A stretch of DNA of 64,000 nucleotides from NCBI GenBank assembly GCA_036504075.1, contig DASXVX010000096.1:28926-92925 (forward strand). Direction: 5' to 3'. Below the pieces are notes generated by a model. The model was not told where the DNA came from. It saw only the letters and a list, made by a program, of their open reading frames with translations, and did not search any database. The translations under genes were made by a program, and so were the position numbers. How positions within the stretch are numbered: the stretch's first letter is position 1; every line of letters starts with the position of its first letter. Positions 41,031-50,239 of this stretch are shown one piece after another. This DNA is from DASXVX01 sp036504075 (lineage in GTDB: Bacteria > Bacillota > Sulfobacillia > Symbiobacteriales > Symbiobacteriaceae).

Positions 41031-42287
41031 ATGTCCGATGAGGTGCGAGTTTTGTTGGTGGACGACTCTTACCTGGTTCGCCAGTCGATCAAGGCCATGC
41101 TGGAGTTCGAGGCCGGGGAGTTTGCCGTGGTCGGCGAGGCCGAAAACGGGGCCGAGGCGGTGGAAAAAGTCGCCGCCCTGCATCCGGACGTCGTGATGAT
41201 GGACATCAACATGCCGAATATGGACGGCATATCTGCCTGCGTCAAAATCATGGAAGAGAACCCGGTGCCCGTGGTGATCATCTCCGTGCAGGGCGAGCAG
41301 GAATACCTGCGGCGGGCGATGAAAGCCGGCGCTCGGGACTACCTCCTGAAACCTTTCACCTGTGACGAACTGGTAAGCGCCCTTCGGAGTGCGGTGGTCA
41401 AAGGCGTAAACCCGCTGATCACCCCTCCCGTGGCCCCCCCGCCCCAAAAGCTCGGCAAGGTGATTACCGTCTTCTCCACCAAAGGCGGTGTCGGCAAAAC
41501 GACCCTGGTCACCAACCTCGCCTGCGGGCTTTCCATGTCGGGCAAGGTGAAAGTGGCGGCGTTGGACCTGGACCTGGAGTTCGGCGTCCTCTCCACCATG
41601 ATGGGCACCCGGCCGAAGGCGACGATTATCGACCTGTGCCGGCTGGATGCGGCGATTACGCCGGACCACGTGAACCGGGTGCTGGCGAAGCAGCAGCCCA
41701 GCGGCGTGGGCGTTCTGGCGGCCCCGCCCCTGCCGCACCTGGCGCCGGAAGTGGACGGCGACGGCCGGGCGGATCGGAACCGGAGCTACGTGGTGGAGAT
41801 CATCGAGGCGCTGCGGACCACCCACGATTTCGTGGTCATCGACACTTCGGTCTCGTTCCGGGAAGCCAACCTGATCGCGCTCGACAAGGCGGACGTGGTG
41901 CTCATGGTAACCCAGCCGGAGATCACGGCGCTGGAGTCCACGGCCAAAGGGCTGGACGTGCTCCTGGAACGGCTGGAGTACTCCCGGGACAAAGTCCGGG
42001 TGGTGCTCAACCGGTCCGACAACACCTACGGACTCGCGCTTTCCGACATCGCCGAGAGCCTGGGCGTACCGATTTCCTACGTGGTCCCCAGCGATGGTAA
42101 CACCACGGTCATGGCGGCGAACGCCGGCATTCCGATCGTCACCAAGCGGGCCCGCACCCCGATCGGCGATGCGTTCCTGAAACTGGCCGGCGCCATCGCC
42201 ACCGGCGAGAAACCGTCCACAGCGCCGCAAGTGGTCCTGAAACCGGCCGCAGCGACCGGGGGCCGGCGCCTGTTCGGCTTCCTTTAG
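41031..42287 (+). CDS. TadZ/CpaE-like ATPase with N-terminal receiver domain
   Basis: 418 residues. A complete response-regulator receiver (LLVDDSYLVRQS, phosphoacceptor Asp in VVMMDINMPNMDG, VVIISV, Lys in LLKPF) is fused to a MinD/ParA-type ATPase (FSTKGGVGKTTLVTNLA deviant Walker A, LDLDLEFG, VVIDTSVSF). TadZ localises the pilus to the pole or membrane. In many TadZ proteins the receiver is degenerate; here it keeps the Asp and Lys, so phosphorylation by a histidine kinase is possible. Confidence 0.92.
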   Translation: MSDEVRVLLVDDSYLVRQSIKAMLEFEAGEFAVVGEAENGAEAVEKVAALHPDVVMMDINMPNMDGISACVKIMEENPVPVVIISVQGEQEYLRRAMKAGARDYLLKPFTCDELVSALRSAVVKGVNPLITPPVAPPPQKLGKVITVFSTKGGVGKTTLVTNLACGLSMSGKVKVAALDLDLEFGVLSTMMGTRPKATIIDLCRLDAAITPDHVNRVLAKQQPSGVGVLAAPPLPHLAPEVDGDGRADRNRSYVVEIIEALRTTHDFVVIDTSVSFREANLIALDKADVVLMVTQPEITALESTAKGLDVLLERLEYSRDKVRVVLNRSDNTYGLALSDIAESLGVPISYVVPSDGNTTVMAANAGIPIVTKRARTPIGDAFLKLAGAIATGEKPSTAPQVVLKPAAATGGRRLFGFL

Positions 42288-42311
42288 GGCCGGGGGAAGA
42301 GGTGACCCACA

Positions 42312-43706
42312 ATGTCTCTGTATGACCGGATCAAGAAGCAGGAGACCGCCCGGCCGGGTCGGGTGCTAGAAATGCACCCCGGTTCGCCGGCCGGTGTCAC
42401 GAACGTCGCCCGGGCGCCGGTCGCGGCGGTGGAGAGCCCGGAATCCAAGGCCCGCCGGGAACTGAAGAACCGGGTGCAGCAGCGGTTGATCCAGGAGATT
42501 TCCTCCGAGACGCTGACCAACACCCGGGAGATGACCGACCAGCAGCGGGCCGACGTTCAGCAGAAAATCTTCGAGGCCCTGGCCAAGGAAGAGGGCGTTC
42601 CCCCGCTGGAACGGGACGCCATTGCCGCCGACCTGTATGCGGAAATCATCGGCTTCGGGCCGATTCAGGCGCTCCTGGATGACCCGACCGTCAGCGAAGT
42701 CATGGTAAACGGGCCGAATCAAGTTTACGTGGAGCGCAAGGGCAAGCTGATTCTGACCGATGTGACTTTCGCTTCGGACGAGCAGGTCCATCAAGTGATC
42801 GAGAAGATCGTGGCGCCCCTGGGCCGGCGCATCGACGAATCCAGTCCCATGGTGGACGCCCGGCTCCCGGACGGCAGCCGTGTCAACGCCATCATCCCGC
42901 CGCTGGCCCTGAAGGGTCCGTCCATCACCATTCGAAAATTCGCCAAGACCCCCATCACCATCGACCAGTTGGTGGACTGGGGGACGCTGAATAAGCCCAT
43001 GGCCCTGTTCCTGGAGGGCTGTGTCAAAGGGCGGCTGAATATTGTCGTCTCCGGTGGCACCGGTTCCGGTAAGACGACCACGCTGAACATCTTGTCTTCC
43101 TTTATACCCGATGACGAGCGCATCGTGACGATTGAAGATGCCGCCGAACTCCAGATGCGGCAGGAGCATGTGGTGTCGCTGGAGACCCGGCCGGCGAACA
43201 TCGAAGGCAAAGGCGAAATCTCGATCCGGCACCTGGTCAAAAACTCCCTGCGGATGCGGCCGGACCGCATCGTCGTCGGCGAGTGCCGCGGCGGTGAGGC
43301 GCTGGACATGCTGCAGGCCATGAATACCGGCCACGACGGCTCCCTGACCACCGGCCACGCCAATACCCCCCGTGACATGATCTCCCGCCTGGAAACCATG
43401 GTGCTCATGGCCGGCATGGAACTGCCGGTGAAGGCCATTCGGGAGCAGATCGCTTCGGCGGTGGATGTGATCGTGCAGGTGACTCGTCTGAAGGACGGCA
43501 CCCGCAAGATCACGCAGGTGACTGAGGTGCAGGGCATGGAGGGGGACGTGGTGGTGCTGCAGGACATCTTCCTGTACAAGCAGGCCGGCGTCGGACCGGA
43601 CGGCAAGGTGATCGGGCGCTTCACGTCGACCGGAATCAGGCCCAAGTTTTACGACAAGCTCGTGGAGCATGGGTGTGGACTGCCTGATGAGGTTTTTGAG
43701 GGGTGA
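42312..43706 (+). CDS. tadA: TadA/CpaF secretion ATPase
   Basis: 464 residues, the motor of the Tad pilus. N-terminal domain with LLDDPTVSEVMVNGP, Walker A SGGTGSGKTTTLN, Asp-box region TIEDAAELQ, Walker B MRPDRIVVGECRGGEALDML and the TGHANTP His-box. ATG at 42312 with GGAAGAGGTGA upstream. Confidence 0.95.
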   Translation: MSLYDRIKKQETARPGRVLEMHPGSPAGVTNVARAPVAAVESPESKARRELKNRVQQRLIQEISSETLTNTREMTDQQRADVQQKIFEALAKEEGVPPLERDAIAADLYAEIIGFGPIQALLDDPTVSEVMVNGPNQVYVERKGKLILTDVTFASDEQVHQVIEKIVAPLGRRIDESSPMVDARLPDGSRVNAIIPPLALKGPSITIRKFAKTPITIDQLVDWGTLNKPMALFLEGCVKGRLNIVVSGGTGSGKTTTLNILSSFIPDDERIVTIEDAAELQMRQEHVVSLETRPANIEGKGEISIRHLVKNSLRMRPDRIVVGECRGGEALDMLQAMNTGHDGSLTTGHANTPRDMISRLETMVLMAGMELPVKAIREQIASAVDVIVQVTRLKDGTRKITQVTEVQGMEGDVVVLQDIFLYKQAGVGPDGKVIGRFTSTGIRPKFYDKLVEHGCGLPDEVFEG

Positions 43707-43711
43707 CTGTC

Positions 43712-44707
43712 ATGTGGCTGCTGCTCTTCGGGTTGATTGTCGTCATCGTGTACCTGGTCATGTCGCTCGTGGAGCGGCCGCGGCGTGAGACCACGGACGA
43801 GCGGCTCAAACGCCTGATCGCCCAGCGCAAGGCGCTGGAGGGGTTTTCCACCCGAGACCTGCCGGGAGCCCCGGTCGACCCCGATGTAGACGCGGTTGCC
43901 AAGGCGCCTAAAGTCTCCGCCAAGGACCGGTTGGTCACCCTGGTGGAGCGCGCGACCAAAGGCCGGCCGTTCACCGCCCACATGGCCGACAGGCTGCAGC
44001 GGGCGGACTGGAAGTGGCGGCCGGCAGAGTTCCTGGTGGCCCAGGGGCTGACCGCGAGCCTGGCGCTCGGCGCCGGCGTGATTTTCGCCCGGTCGCTCTG
44101 GTGGCTCTTGCTGGTAGCGGGCTGGCTGGCGCCCTACCTGCTCCTGGCCCGGGCGGAGAAGGCCCGGCTGAAGACCTTCGGGCAGCAACTGCCCGATGCC
44201 CTGGCGATGATCGCCAACGCGCTGCGCTCCGGATACTCCTTCCTGCAAGCCATGGACGTGGTCAGCCGGGAGATGCCGGCACCGATCTGCAAGGAGTTCG
44301 GCATCGTGCTCCGGGAAGCCCGGGTGAACATTCCGCTGGAGGAGTCGCTGACGAATCTCGTGCGGCGCGTGAAAAGCCCGGACCTGGACCTGGTGGTAAC
44401 GGCGGTGCTGGTCCAGCGGCAAGTCGGCGGCAACCTCTCCGAAGTGCTCGACAAAATTAGCGGCACCATCCGGGACCGGATCAAGCTGCACGGGGAGATT
44501 CGGGCGCTGACGGCCCAGGGCCGGTTCTCCGGCTATGTGGTTTCGCTGCTGCCGCTGGGTTTGGGACTGCTCATGCAGTTGATGTCGCCGGGGTATATGA
44601 AGCCGTTGTTCACCACGCCCGTCGGCTATGCCCTGCTCGGCGCCGGTGCGGTCAGCCAGATCATCGGCATCCTGATCATCCGGAACATGATCAACATGGA
44701 GGTGTAA
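43712..44707 (+). CDS. tadB: TadB-like inner-membrane pilus protein (T2SF domain)
   Basis: 331 residues. N-terminal helix, a charged cytoplasmic stretch, two helices near 110-150, the T2SF/GspF domain (LPDALAMIANALRSGYSFLQAM, LTNLVRRVKSPDLDLVV, VLVQRQVGGNLSEVLDKI) and two C-terminal helices. ATG at 43712 (8 bases after GAGGGG) is preferred over GTG 43703. Confidence 0.92.
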   Translation: MWLLLFGLIVVIVYLVMSLVERPRRETTDERLKRLIAQRKALEGFSTRDLPGAPVDPDVDAVAKAPKVSAKDRLVTLVERATKGRPFTAHMADRLQRADWKWRPAEFLVAQGLTASLALGAGVIFARSLWWLLLVAGWLAPYLLLARAEKARLKTFGQQLPDALAMIANALRSGYSFLQAMDVVSREMPAPICKEFGIVLREARVNIPLEESLTNLVRRVKSPDLDLVVTAVLVQRQVGGNLSEVLDKISGTIRDRIKLHGEIRALTAQGRFSGYVVSLLPLGLGLLMQLMSPGYMKPLFTTPVGYALLGAGAVSQIIGILIIRNMINMEV

Positions 44708-44710
44708 GCC

Positions 44711-45643
44711 GTGACGACGCTGCTGCTCGTGTTCATCTTCGCTTTCGTGGCCACGGCGGCTTACCTCGTGCTGGCGCCTTCGACCCAATCTGTGCTGGTG
44801 AAGCAGCGGGCGCTGGCGATCCGCCGGCAGGGCGGGTTCATCGTCCAGGACGACGGGACGCTGATGGACGAAGAGATGGCGCTGCCGTTCGTCCAGCGGG
44901 TGTTGGGTCCGGTGCTGGAGATGCTTTCCGGACTGCTGCTGAAAAACGCTCCCCACAAGGTGCAGGCAGGGATTCAGCAGAAGTTAGTCCAGGCAGGGAA
45001 TCCTCTGACCCCGAGCCGCTTCCTGCTGGTGCAGGTGATGGCGGCCGCCGGCATGGGTCTGGCGGGGCTGGCCATGGCCACCAAGTCCATGGCGCACAAC
45101 CCGCTCATGGGCGTGGTTCTGCTTTTCGTCCCGTTGCTGCTGGGCTGGCGGGGGCCGGAGTTCTGGCTCTCGAAGCAGATCGCACACCGGCGGCGGCTGA
45201 TCGACAAGGCGTTGCCGGACGTGCTGGACCTGCTCTCAGTCTCCGTGGAAGCGGGACTCGGGCTGGACGGGGCGATTCAGAAAGTGGGCGAAAAGTTTCC
45301 GGAACCCACCGCCGGCGAGTTCCGGGAACTCCTGAAGGCGGTTCGGCTGGGAACGCCCCGGGTCGACGCGCTCCGGGCGCTGGCGGACCGGTCGGGACTG
45401 CCGGACATGCGGACGTTTACCGCCGCGGTCATCCAGGCAGACCAGTTGGGTGTCGCGATCTCCCGGGTGCTCCGGGCGCAATCGGAGGCGCTCCGGATCA
45501 AGCGGAAGCAAAAGGCCGAAGAAAAGGCCATGGCCCTGCCGATTAAAATGCTCTTCCCGATGATTATCTTTATCTTCCCGACGATTTTCATCATCGTCCT
45601 GGGACCGGTCTTACTCACATTAATGGGCGGACTAGGGCTGTAA
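44711..45643 (+). CDS. tadC: TadC-like inner-membrane pilus protein (T2SF domain)
   Basis: 310 residues, paralogue of TadB. T2SF motif LPDVLDLLSVSVEAGLGLDGAI, then FRELLKAVRLGTPRVDALRALADRSGL (in parts) and a C-terminal helix ending the protein. GTG at 44711 with GGAGGTG upstream, three bases after tadB. Confidence 0.92.
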   Translation: MTTLLLVFIFAFVATAAYLVLAPSTQSVLVKQRALAIRRQGGFIVQDDGTLMDEEMALPFVQRVLGPVLEMLSGLLLKNAPHKVQAGIQQKLVQAGNPLTPSRFLLVQVMAAAGMGLAGLAMATKSMAHNPLMGVVLLFVPLLLGWRGPEFWLSKQIAHRRRLIDKALPDVLDLLSVSVEAGLGLDGAIQKVGEKFPEPTAGEFRELLKAVRLGTPRVDALRALADRSGLPDMRTFTAAVIQADQLGVAISRVLRAQSEALRIKRKQKAEEKAMALPIKMLFPMIIFIFPTIFIIVLGPVLLTLMGGLGL

Positions 45644-45680
45644 GGCGGCCGCCGGGACGGCGCAGGAGGGGTGAGCGGCA

Positions 45681-46019
45681 ATGATCGTCAGAAACGCCTC
45701 CCGGGACCTGATCCTGGGCACGTGCGTGGCGAATGCGGGTACGTTTTCCCAGCGGCTGCGGGGGCTCATGTTCCGCAAGGAGCTGGCGCCGGGGGAGGGC
45801 CTGGTGATCCGGCCTTGCAACTCGGTGCATTCGCACTTCATGCGGTTTCCGATCGACGTGCTGTTTTTGGACCGGGGCGGCCGGGTGGTGCACGTGATGC
45901 CCGCCATGCGGCCCTGGAAGCAAAGCCCGTTTGTCCGGGGTGCGGTGGCGGTGCTGGAACTGGCAGCCGGGGCGGCCGGCGCCACGGCGCCGGGAGACCT
46001 GCTGGTCATGGAGCAATAA
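45681..46019 (+). CDS. DUF192 family protein
   Basis: 112 residues. TFSQRLRGLMFRKELAPGEGLVIRPCNSVHSHFMRFPIDVLFLD contains the DUF192 hallmark: R-x-x-G-L-M and H-x-x-x-M-x-F-P-I-D. The fold is a small beta barrel of unknown function, often encoded at the end of Tad pilus clusters. ATG after GGAGGGGTGAGC. No signal peptide. Last gene of the pilus operon, 37 bases after tadC. Confidence 0.88.
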   Translation: MIVRNASRDLILGTCVANAGTFSQRLRGLMFRKELAPGEGLVIRPCNSVHSHFMRFPIDVLFLDRGGRVVHVMPAMRPWKQSPFVRGAVAVLELAAGAAGATAPGDLLVMEQ

Positions 46020-46171
46020 GCGGGTGGGTTCAGAGGCCCGGCACAGGGGAAGCGACCGCAACGCGTTTGCCCCCGTTTTGGTTTTTGCCGCAATGGGAGA
46101 GGAGTCGTAAGAACCTAAGCAGAACCCAGGATAGGCGCATTTTGCAGCACCAATCCTTGGAGTGAACCACG

Positions 46172-47080
46172 ATGAACCTCTTCCAGGCGCTGATCAACAC
46201 CGTATTGCCGGTCTTCATGCTGGCAGGACTAGGCTGGGTCGCCCGGGTCTATTTGAAGGCGGAGGTGCGTGACCCGTCGCGGCTGACGATCTACATCATG
46301 ACGCCGGGCCTGATCATGAACTCCATCCTCACGTCGAAGCTGCAGGCCGGGGAAATCAACAAGATCCTGGGCTATGAGTTGTTGCTGACGTTTCTGATGA
46401 TCGGGCTGACGTTTCTCATCGTTCGCCTCCTGGGCTGGAAGCCCACCGAGCGGGCCGCGGCCATGCTGTCGGCCGGGTTTATGAACTGTGCGAACTATGG
46501 GCTGCCGGTGATCCTGCTGGCCTTCGGGCAAGCCGGATTCGACCGGGCGGCAATTTTTGTCGTGCTCCAGTCGATTTTGGTTTACTCAGTGGCGGCCTAT
46601 ATTGCCGCCAGCGGGCAGCGGGGGCTCGGGGAAGCGGCGCGGGCGGTGGTCAGGCTGCCGCTGCTCTGGTCGGCGCTGGTTGCGCTGGCGATCCGCCTGC
46701 TCGGCATTCCGCTGCCGGAGTTCGTGCTCAAGCCCATCGGCCTGCTGGCCAACGGGGCGGTGGTGACGGTCGTGCTGCTGCTGGGCATGCAGGTGGCGTC
46801 GATCAAGCTGAAGGGCGCCCGCGTCAAAATTGGGGTCGCCACCCTCCTGCGCCTGGTGGTTTCCCCGGTGATCGGGCTGGGCCTGGTGGCGCTTTTTAAG
46901 CCCGATCCCCTGACGGCAAAGATCCTGGTGCTGGAGTCCGCCATGCCGGTGTCGGTGAATGCCTCCCTGCTGGCGACCGAGTTCGGCACGGAGCCGGACC
47001 AGGTTTCCGGCACCGTGCTGGTGACGACCTTGCTTTCGCTGGTCAGCGTTTCCTTCTGGGTCTGGTTCTTGCAGCGGTAA
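46172..47080 (+). CDS. AEC-family transporter
   Basis: 302 residues with about ten membrane helices in two halves, the auxin-efflux-carrier/malonate-transporter family. INTVLPVFMLAGLGWVAR is the typical start; AGFMNCANYGLPVILLAFG carries the conserved N-x-G-x-P kink, and ESAMPVSVNASLLATEFG the second. These proteins move organic anions such as malate, malonate or lactate. The neighbouring aldehyde:ferredoxin oxidoreductase makes carboxylic acids, so an acid exporter would fit, but this is inference. Confidence 0.88.
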   Translation: MNLFQALINTVLPVFMLAGLGWVARVYLKAEVRDPSRLTIYIMTPGLIMNSILTSKLQAGEINKILGYELLLTFLMIGLTFLIVRLLGWKPTERAAAMLSAGFMNCANYGLPVILLAFGQAGFDRAAIFVVLQSILVYSVAAYIAASGQRGLGEAARAVVRLPLLWSALVALAIRLLGIPLPEFVLKPIGLLANGAVVTVVLLLGMQVASIKLKGARVKIGVATLLRLVVSPVIGLGLVALFKPDPLTAKILVLESAMPVSVNASLLATEFGTEPDQVSGTVLVTTLLSLVSVSFWVWFLQR

Positions 47081-47184
47081 GCATATCCTGTCGCAGAAGG
47101 ACGAACATCTGTCTTGCCGGTGAGCAGGGAGTTTGCTCGCTTCCGGCGAACATGAGGGACCAGATGGGGATAGGAGTGAATCCG

Positions 47185-49203
47185 GTGCCAAAAGGGATTA
47201 TGGGGAAGATTCTCTGGGCAGATCTGACCTCCCGGACCGTGCGGGAGGAGGCGCTGGACGAGCCGGTTTACCGGCAGTTCCTGGGCGGTTATGGGCTGGG
47301 CGTCAAGGTCCTGTACGACCGCATGGCGCCGGGGGTCGATCCGCTTTCGCCGGAAAACATTCTCGGGTTCGTGCCGGGGATTCTGACCGGCACGGGGACG
47401 CCATTTTCGGGCCGGTTTTCCGTCGTCTGCAAGAGTCCGCTGACCGGCGGCTGGGGAGACGCCAACTGCGGCGGTTTCTTCGGGCCGGAACTGCGCCGGT
47501 GCGGCTACGACGGGTTGTTCATTACGGGCGCGTCTGCCGAGCCGGTCTACCTGACGATTTTCAAGGGGGAGGTGGCGTTCCATGACGCCGCTGATCTCTG
47601 GGGTACGGACGCCCCGTCGTGCGAGGCGGAACTGCAGCGGCGGCACGGGGCCAACTGGCAGGTCGCGGAGATCGGGCAGGCGGGCGAGAACCTGTCGCTG
47701 ATCTCGGGCATCGTCAACGACCGGGGCCGGGTGGCGGCCCGTTCGGGCGTCGGCGCCGTCATGGGTGCCAAGAAGCTGAAGGCGATCGCGGTCAAGGGGC
47801 ATTTGCCGGTGGTCAAGGCGGACATCGACGCCTTCAAGGCTTCGACCCGGGCCATTCTCGACCGGATGAAGTCCATGGATCCGGAGCCGAAAGGGCTGCT
47901 GAACCAGGTGCTGGTCAAAGTGCCGCCGCGGTTCGCCAAGTGGATCGGGCGGCTGGGCATTCATATGAAGATTCCGCAGCCGACCGTGGTCTGGGCCATG
48001 GCCAACCAGGGGACGCCCTCGGGCCTGGCGCTCTCCACCGAGGCGGGGGATTCGCCCATCCGGAACTGGGCCGGGGTGGGCATGCGGGACTTTCCGTTTG
48101 AGCGCGCCAAGAAAATCAGCGATGCGAATGCAGCCCAGTTCAACACGTCGACCTACGCCTGCTCCGCCTGCCCGCTGCATTGCGGCGGCGAAATCAAGCT
48201 GGACGATCCGGAGTTCCACATCGAAGAGGGGCACCGGGTGGAATACGAGTCGGTGGCGGGGTTCGGCGCGAACCTGCTGATCGACGAGATCCGGCCCGTG
48301 CAGTATGCCCATCACCTCTGCAACTTGTACGGACTCGACGTGATCTCCACCGCCAACGTGATCGCCTTTGCGTTCGAGTGCTTCGAGCGGGGGCTGATCA
48401 CCGAGCAGGAGACCGGGGGCGTCACCTTGCGCTGGGGTGATCATCGGGCTATGCTAGAGGTACTTCACCAGATCGCCCGGCGGACGCACATCGGCGATGT
48501 GCTCGCTGACGGCGTCAAGCGGGCGGCGGAGCGGATCGGCCGGGGGGCGGAGGCGTTCGCCATGCACGCGGGCGGGCAGGAACTCCCGTTTCACGACCCG
48601 CGGCTGACGCCCAGCTACGCCACCACCTACCTGACCGACCCGACACCGGGGCGCCATACGGCCGGCGGGGCCCACGTGCTGGAGTACGCCAGCGGCTACG
48701 TGCCTTTCCCCGTGGCGACGCCGAAAGTGAAGCGGTACGACTATGCCGGAAAAGGGCCGGCCCAGGCCGTCATGGTGAAGACGAAGCAGGTGCAGATGGC
48801 CGTTGGTCTTTGCGAGTTCTCGGATTTCGTGGGCACGTTCCCCTACGAAATGATGCTGAAAGGCGCGTGCGGGTGGACGGTGACCACCAGCGAACTGCTG
48901 GAGATCGGCGACCGGATTCAGACCATGCGGCAGGCCTTTAACTGCCGGGAAGGGCTCCGGCCGGACCACTGGCGGCTGCCGGACCGGGCGGTGGGCAACC
49001 CGCCGCTGGAGACCGGGCCGACGGCCGGGGTAAGCGTGGACGTGGCGGCCATGGCGAACGGGTACTATGCCGCCATGGATTTCGACCCGGTGACCGGACG
49101 GCCTTCGGAGCCGAAACTCCGGACCCTGGGGCTGGGGTACGTGGCCGACGAACTCTACCGGGGCATCCGCCCGCCCGCGGCGGCCGTCGCCGGCGATGAT
49201 TGA
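47185..49203 (+). CDS. aor: Tungsten/molybdopterin aldehyde:ferredoxin oxidoreductase
   Basis: A 672-residue AOR-family enzyme. GKILWADLTSRTV is the usual N terminus, followed by GYGLGVKVLYDR. The [4Fe-4S] ligands are CSACPLHC (CxxCxxxC) and a distal Cys in GLCEFSDF. RVEYESVAGFG and DVISTANVIAFAFE are the pterin-binding parts. It oxidises aldehydes to acids with ferredoxin as acceptor. GTG 47185 is chosen because AGGAG lies 8 bases upstream and the family has only a few residues before MGKIL; ATG 47164 is an alternative. Its end overlaps the MoaD-like gene by eight bases. Confidence 0.93.
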   Translation: MPKGIMGKILWADLTSRTVREEALDEPVYRQFLGGYGLGVKVLYDRMAPGVDPLSPENILGFVPGILTGTGTPFSGRFSVVCKSPLTGGWGDANCGGFFGPELRRCGYDGLFITGASAEPVYLTIFKGEVAFHDAADLWGTDAPSCEAELQRRHGANWQVAEIGQAGENLSLISGIVNDRGRVAARSGVGAVMGAKKLKAIAVKGHLPVVKADIDAFKASTRAILDRMKSMDPEPKGLLNQVLVKVPPRFAKWIGRLGIHMKIPQPTVVWAMANQGTPSGLALSTEAGDSPIRNWAGVGMRDFPFERAKKISDANAAQFNTSTYACSACPLHCGGEIKLDDPEFHIEEGHRVEYESVAGFGANLLIDEIRPVQYAHHLCNLYGLDVISTANVIAFAFECFERGLITEQETGGVTLRWGDHRAMLEVLHQIARRTHIGDVLADGVKRAAERIGRGAEAFAMHAGGQELPFHDPRLTPSYATTYLTDPTPGRHTAGGAHVLEYASGYVPFPVATPKVKRYDYAGKGPAQAVMVKTKQVQMAVGLCEFSDFVGTFPYEMMLKGACGWTVTTSELLEIGDRIQTMRQAFNCREGLRPDHWRLPDRAVGNPPLETGPTAGVSVDVAAMANGYYAAMDFDPVTGRPSEPKLRTLGLGYVADELYRGIRPPAAAVAGDD

Positions 49204-49507
49204 GCGCTGGTTCGGACCAAGGCTGGTGGTAGCAATCACCATTTTGGGAACGGTAGGCGAGCGGGTCGTCCGTTTCAATGGCGAGGTCCGGCTCCGGGGT
49301 CCGGCCGACGTGGGCCGTGCGCTGAAGGCGGCGGGAGCCGCGGCCGGCGTCGATTTGCTGCAGGCGCTGGCAGATGGCGCCCAGCCGGCGCTGCTTCTGG
49401 ACGGACGCCGGCTTTCCCTGCCGGAAGAGCTTGCTGCTCCTGTGGCCCAAGGTTCCCGTCTTTCCTGGCTGATGCCGATGGCCGGTGGATCGTCTCGATT
49501 CTGCTAA
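49196..49507 (+). CDS. MoaD/ThiS-like ubiquitin-fold protein with extra C-terminal tail
   Basis: 103 residues, overlapping the AOR stop (ATGATTGA). The beta-grasp end reads GSRLSWLMPMAGGSSRFC: the PxxGG motif of MoaD-type sulfur carriers is present, but five residues (SSRFC) follow the diglycine, which must be C-terminal for adenylation. Either the tail is cleaved or the protein has another role. Small MoaD-like proteins are often coded beside AOR genes, where they may supply sulfur for the pterin cofactor or act as a subunit. Confidence 0.72.
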   Translation: MIERWFGPRLVVAITILGTVGERVVRFNGEVRLRGPADVGRALKAAGAAAGVDLLQALADGAQPALLLDGRRLSLPEELAAPVAQGSRLSWLMPMAGGSSRFC

Positions 49508-49522
49508 TTGGGGAGGGCGGCT

Positions 49523-50131
49523 ATGCCGTTCGCCGTGCAAGAGTGGTTTCGCCATCATTTTTACCTGGCGGTCCTGGTAGCCACGATCATGGAAGGCCTG
49601 GGGCTTCCGCTGCCGGCCGAAGCGCTGTTTCTCGCAGCGGCCGTGCTGGTGCACAAGGGGACCGCGACGCTCCCGAACCTCATTCTCGTTGCTGCCGGCG
49701 GCAATATGCTGGGCACGATGACCGGCTTCGCCCTCGCCTACCTCGGTGGGAAGCGGCTAATCAGTCGCGTCTCCCGGCTTGTGGGCATCAAGGCAGAGTC
49801 CACCCACAAATACGAAGAGTTCTTCAAGCGGTACGGGGCGGTCACCGTCTTCCTGTCGCGGTTCGTTGGGGTCATCCGGGCCGCGACCATTTACTCTGCC
49901 GGGGCGGCACGCATGGCGCCCTGGAAATTTGCCGCGTACATGCTGGCAGCCACACTGATCTGGAATGGGGCCTGGGCCTTCGTAGCCTACAGGTTCGGCC
50001 GCCATTTGCCGCGCATTACACATCCGACGGTCGCCCGGACGGCGATTTACATTGTAGGCGTGGTCGCGATCTTCCTGCTCGTGCAGTTGACCGTCCGCTG
50101 GTACCGGCGCCGGAACGCCATGGATTCGTAA
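49523..50131 (+). CDS. DedA-family membrane protein
   Basis: 202 residues with about five hydrophobic segments. MEGLGLPLPAEALFLAAAVL is the DedA N-terminal re-entrant motif and FLSRFVGVIRAATIYSAG the second (the usual Pro after RF is Gly here). DedA/SNARE-associated proteins include undecaprenyl-phosphate and phospholipid flippases and are linked to membrane homeostasis. ATG at 49523 after GGGGAGGGCGG. Confidence 0.88.
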   Translation: MPFAVQEWFRHHFYLAVLVATIMEGLGLPLPAEALFLAAAVLVHKGTATLPNLILVAAGGNMLGTMTGFALAYLGGKRLISRVSRLVGIKAESTHKYEEFFKRYGAVTVFLSRFVGVIRAATIYSAGAARMAPWKFAAYMLAATLIWNGAWAFVAYRFGRHLPRITHPTVARTAIYIVGVVAIFLLVQLTVRWYRRRNAMDS

Positions 50132-50239
50132 AAAATAACCAGACCCCGGCGGCAGGTAGCGGTGACAGAAGGAATCAGTCCCGGCTATCTTGAATAACGG
50201 AACGTGTATGAGTCAATTTCATATGGACGGATGATGACC

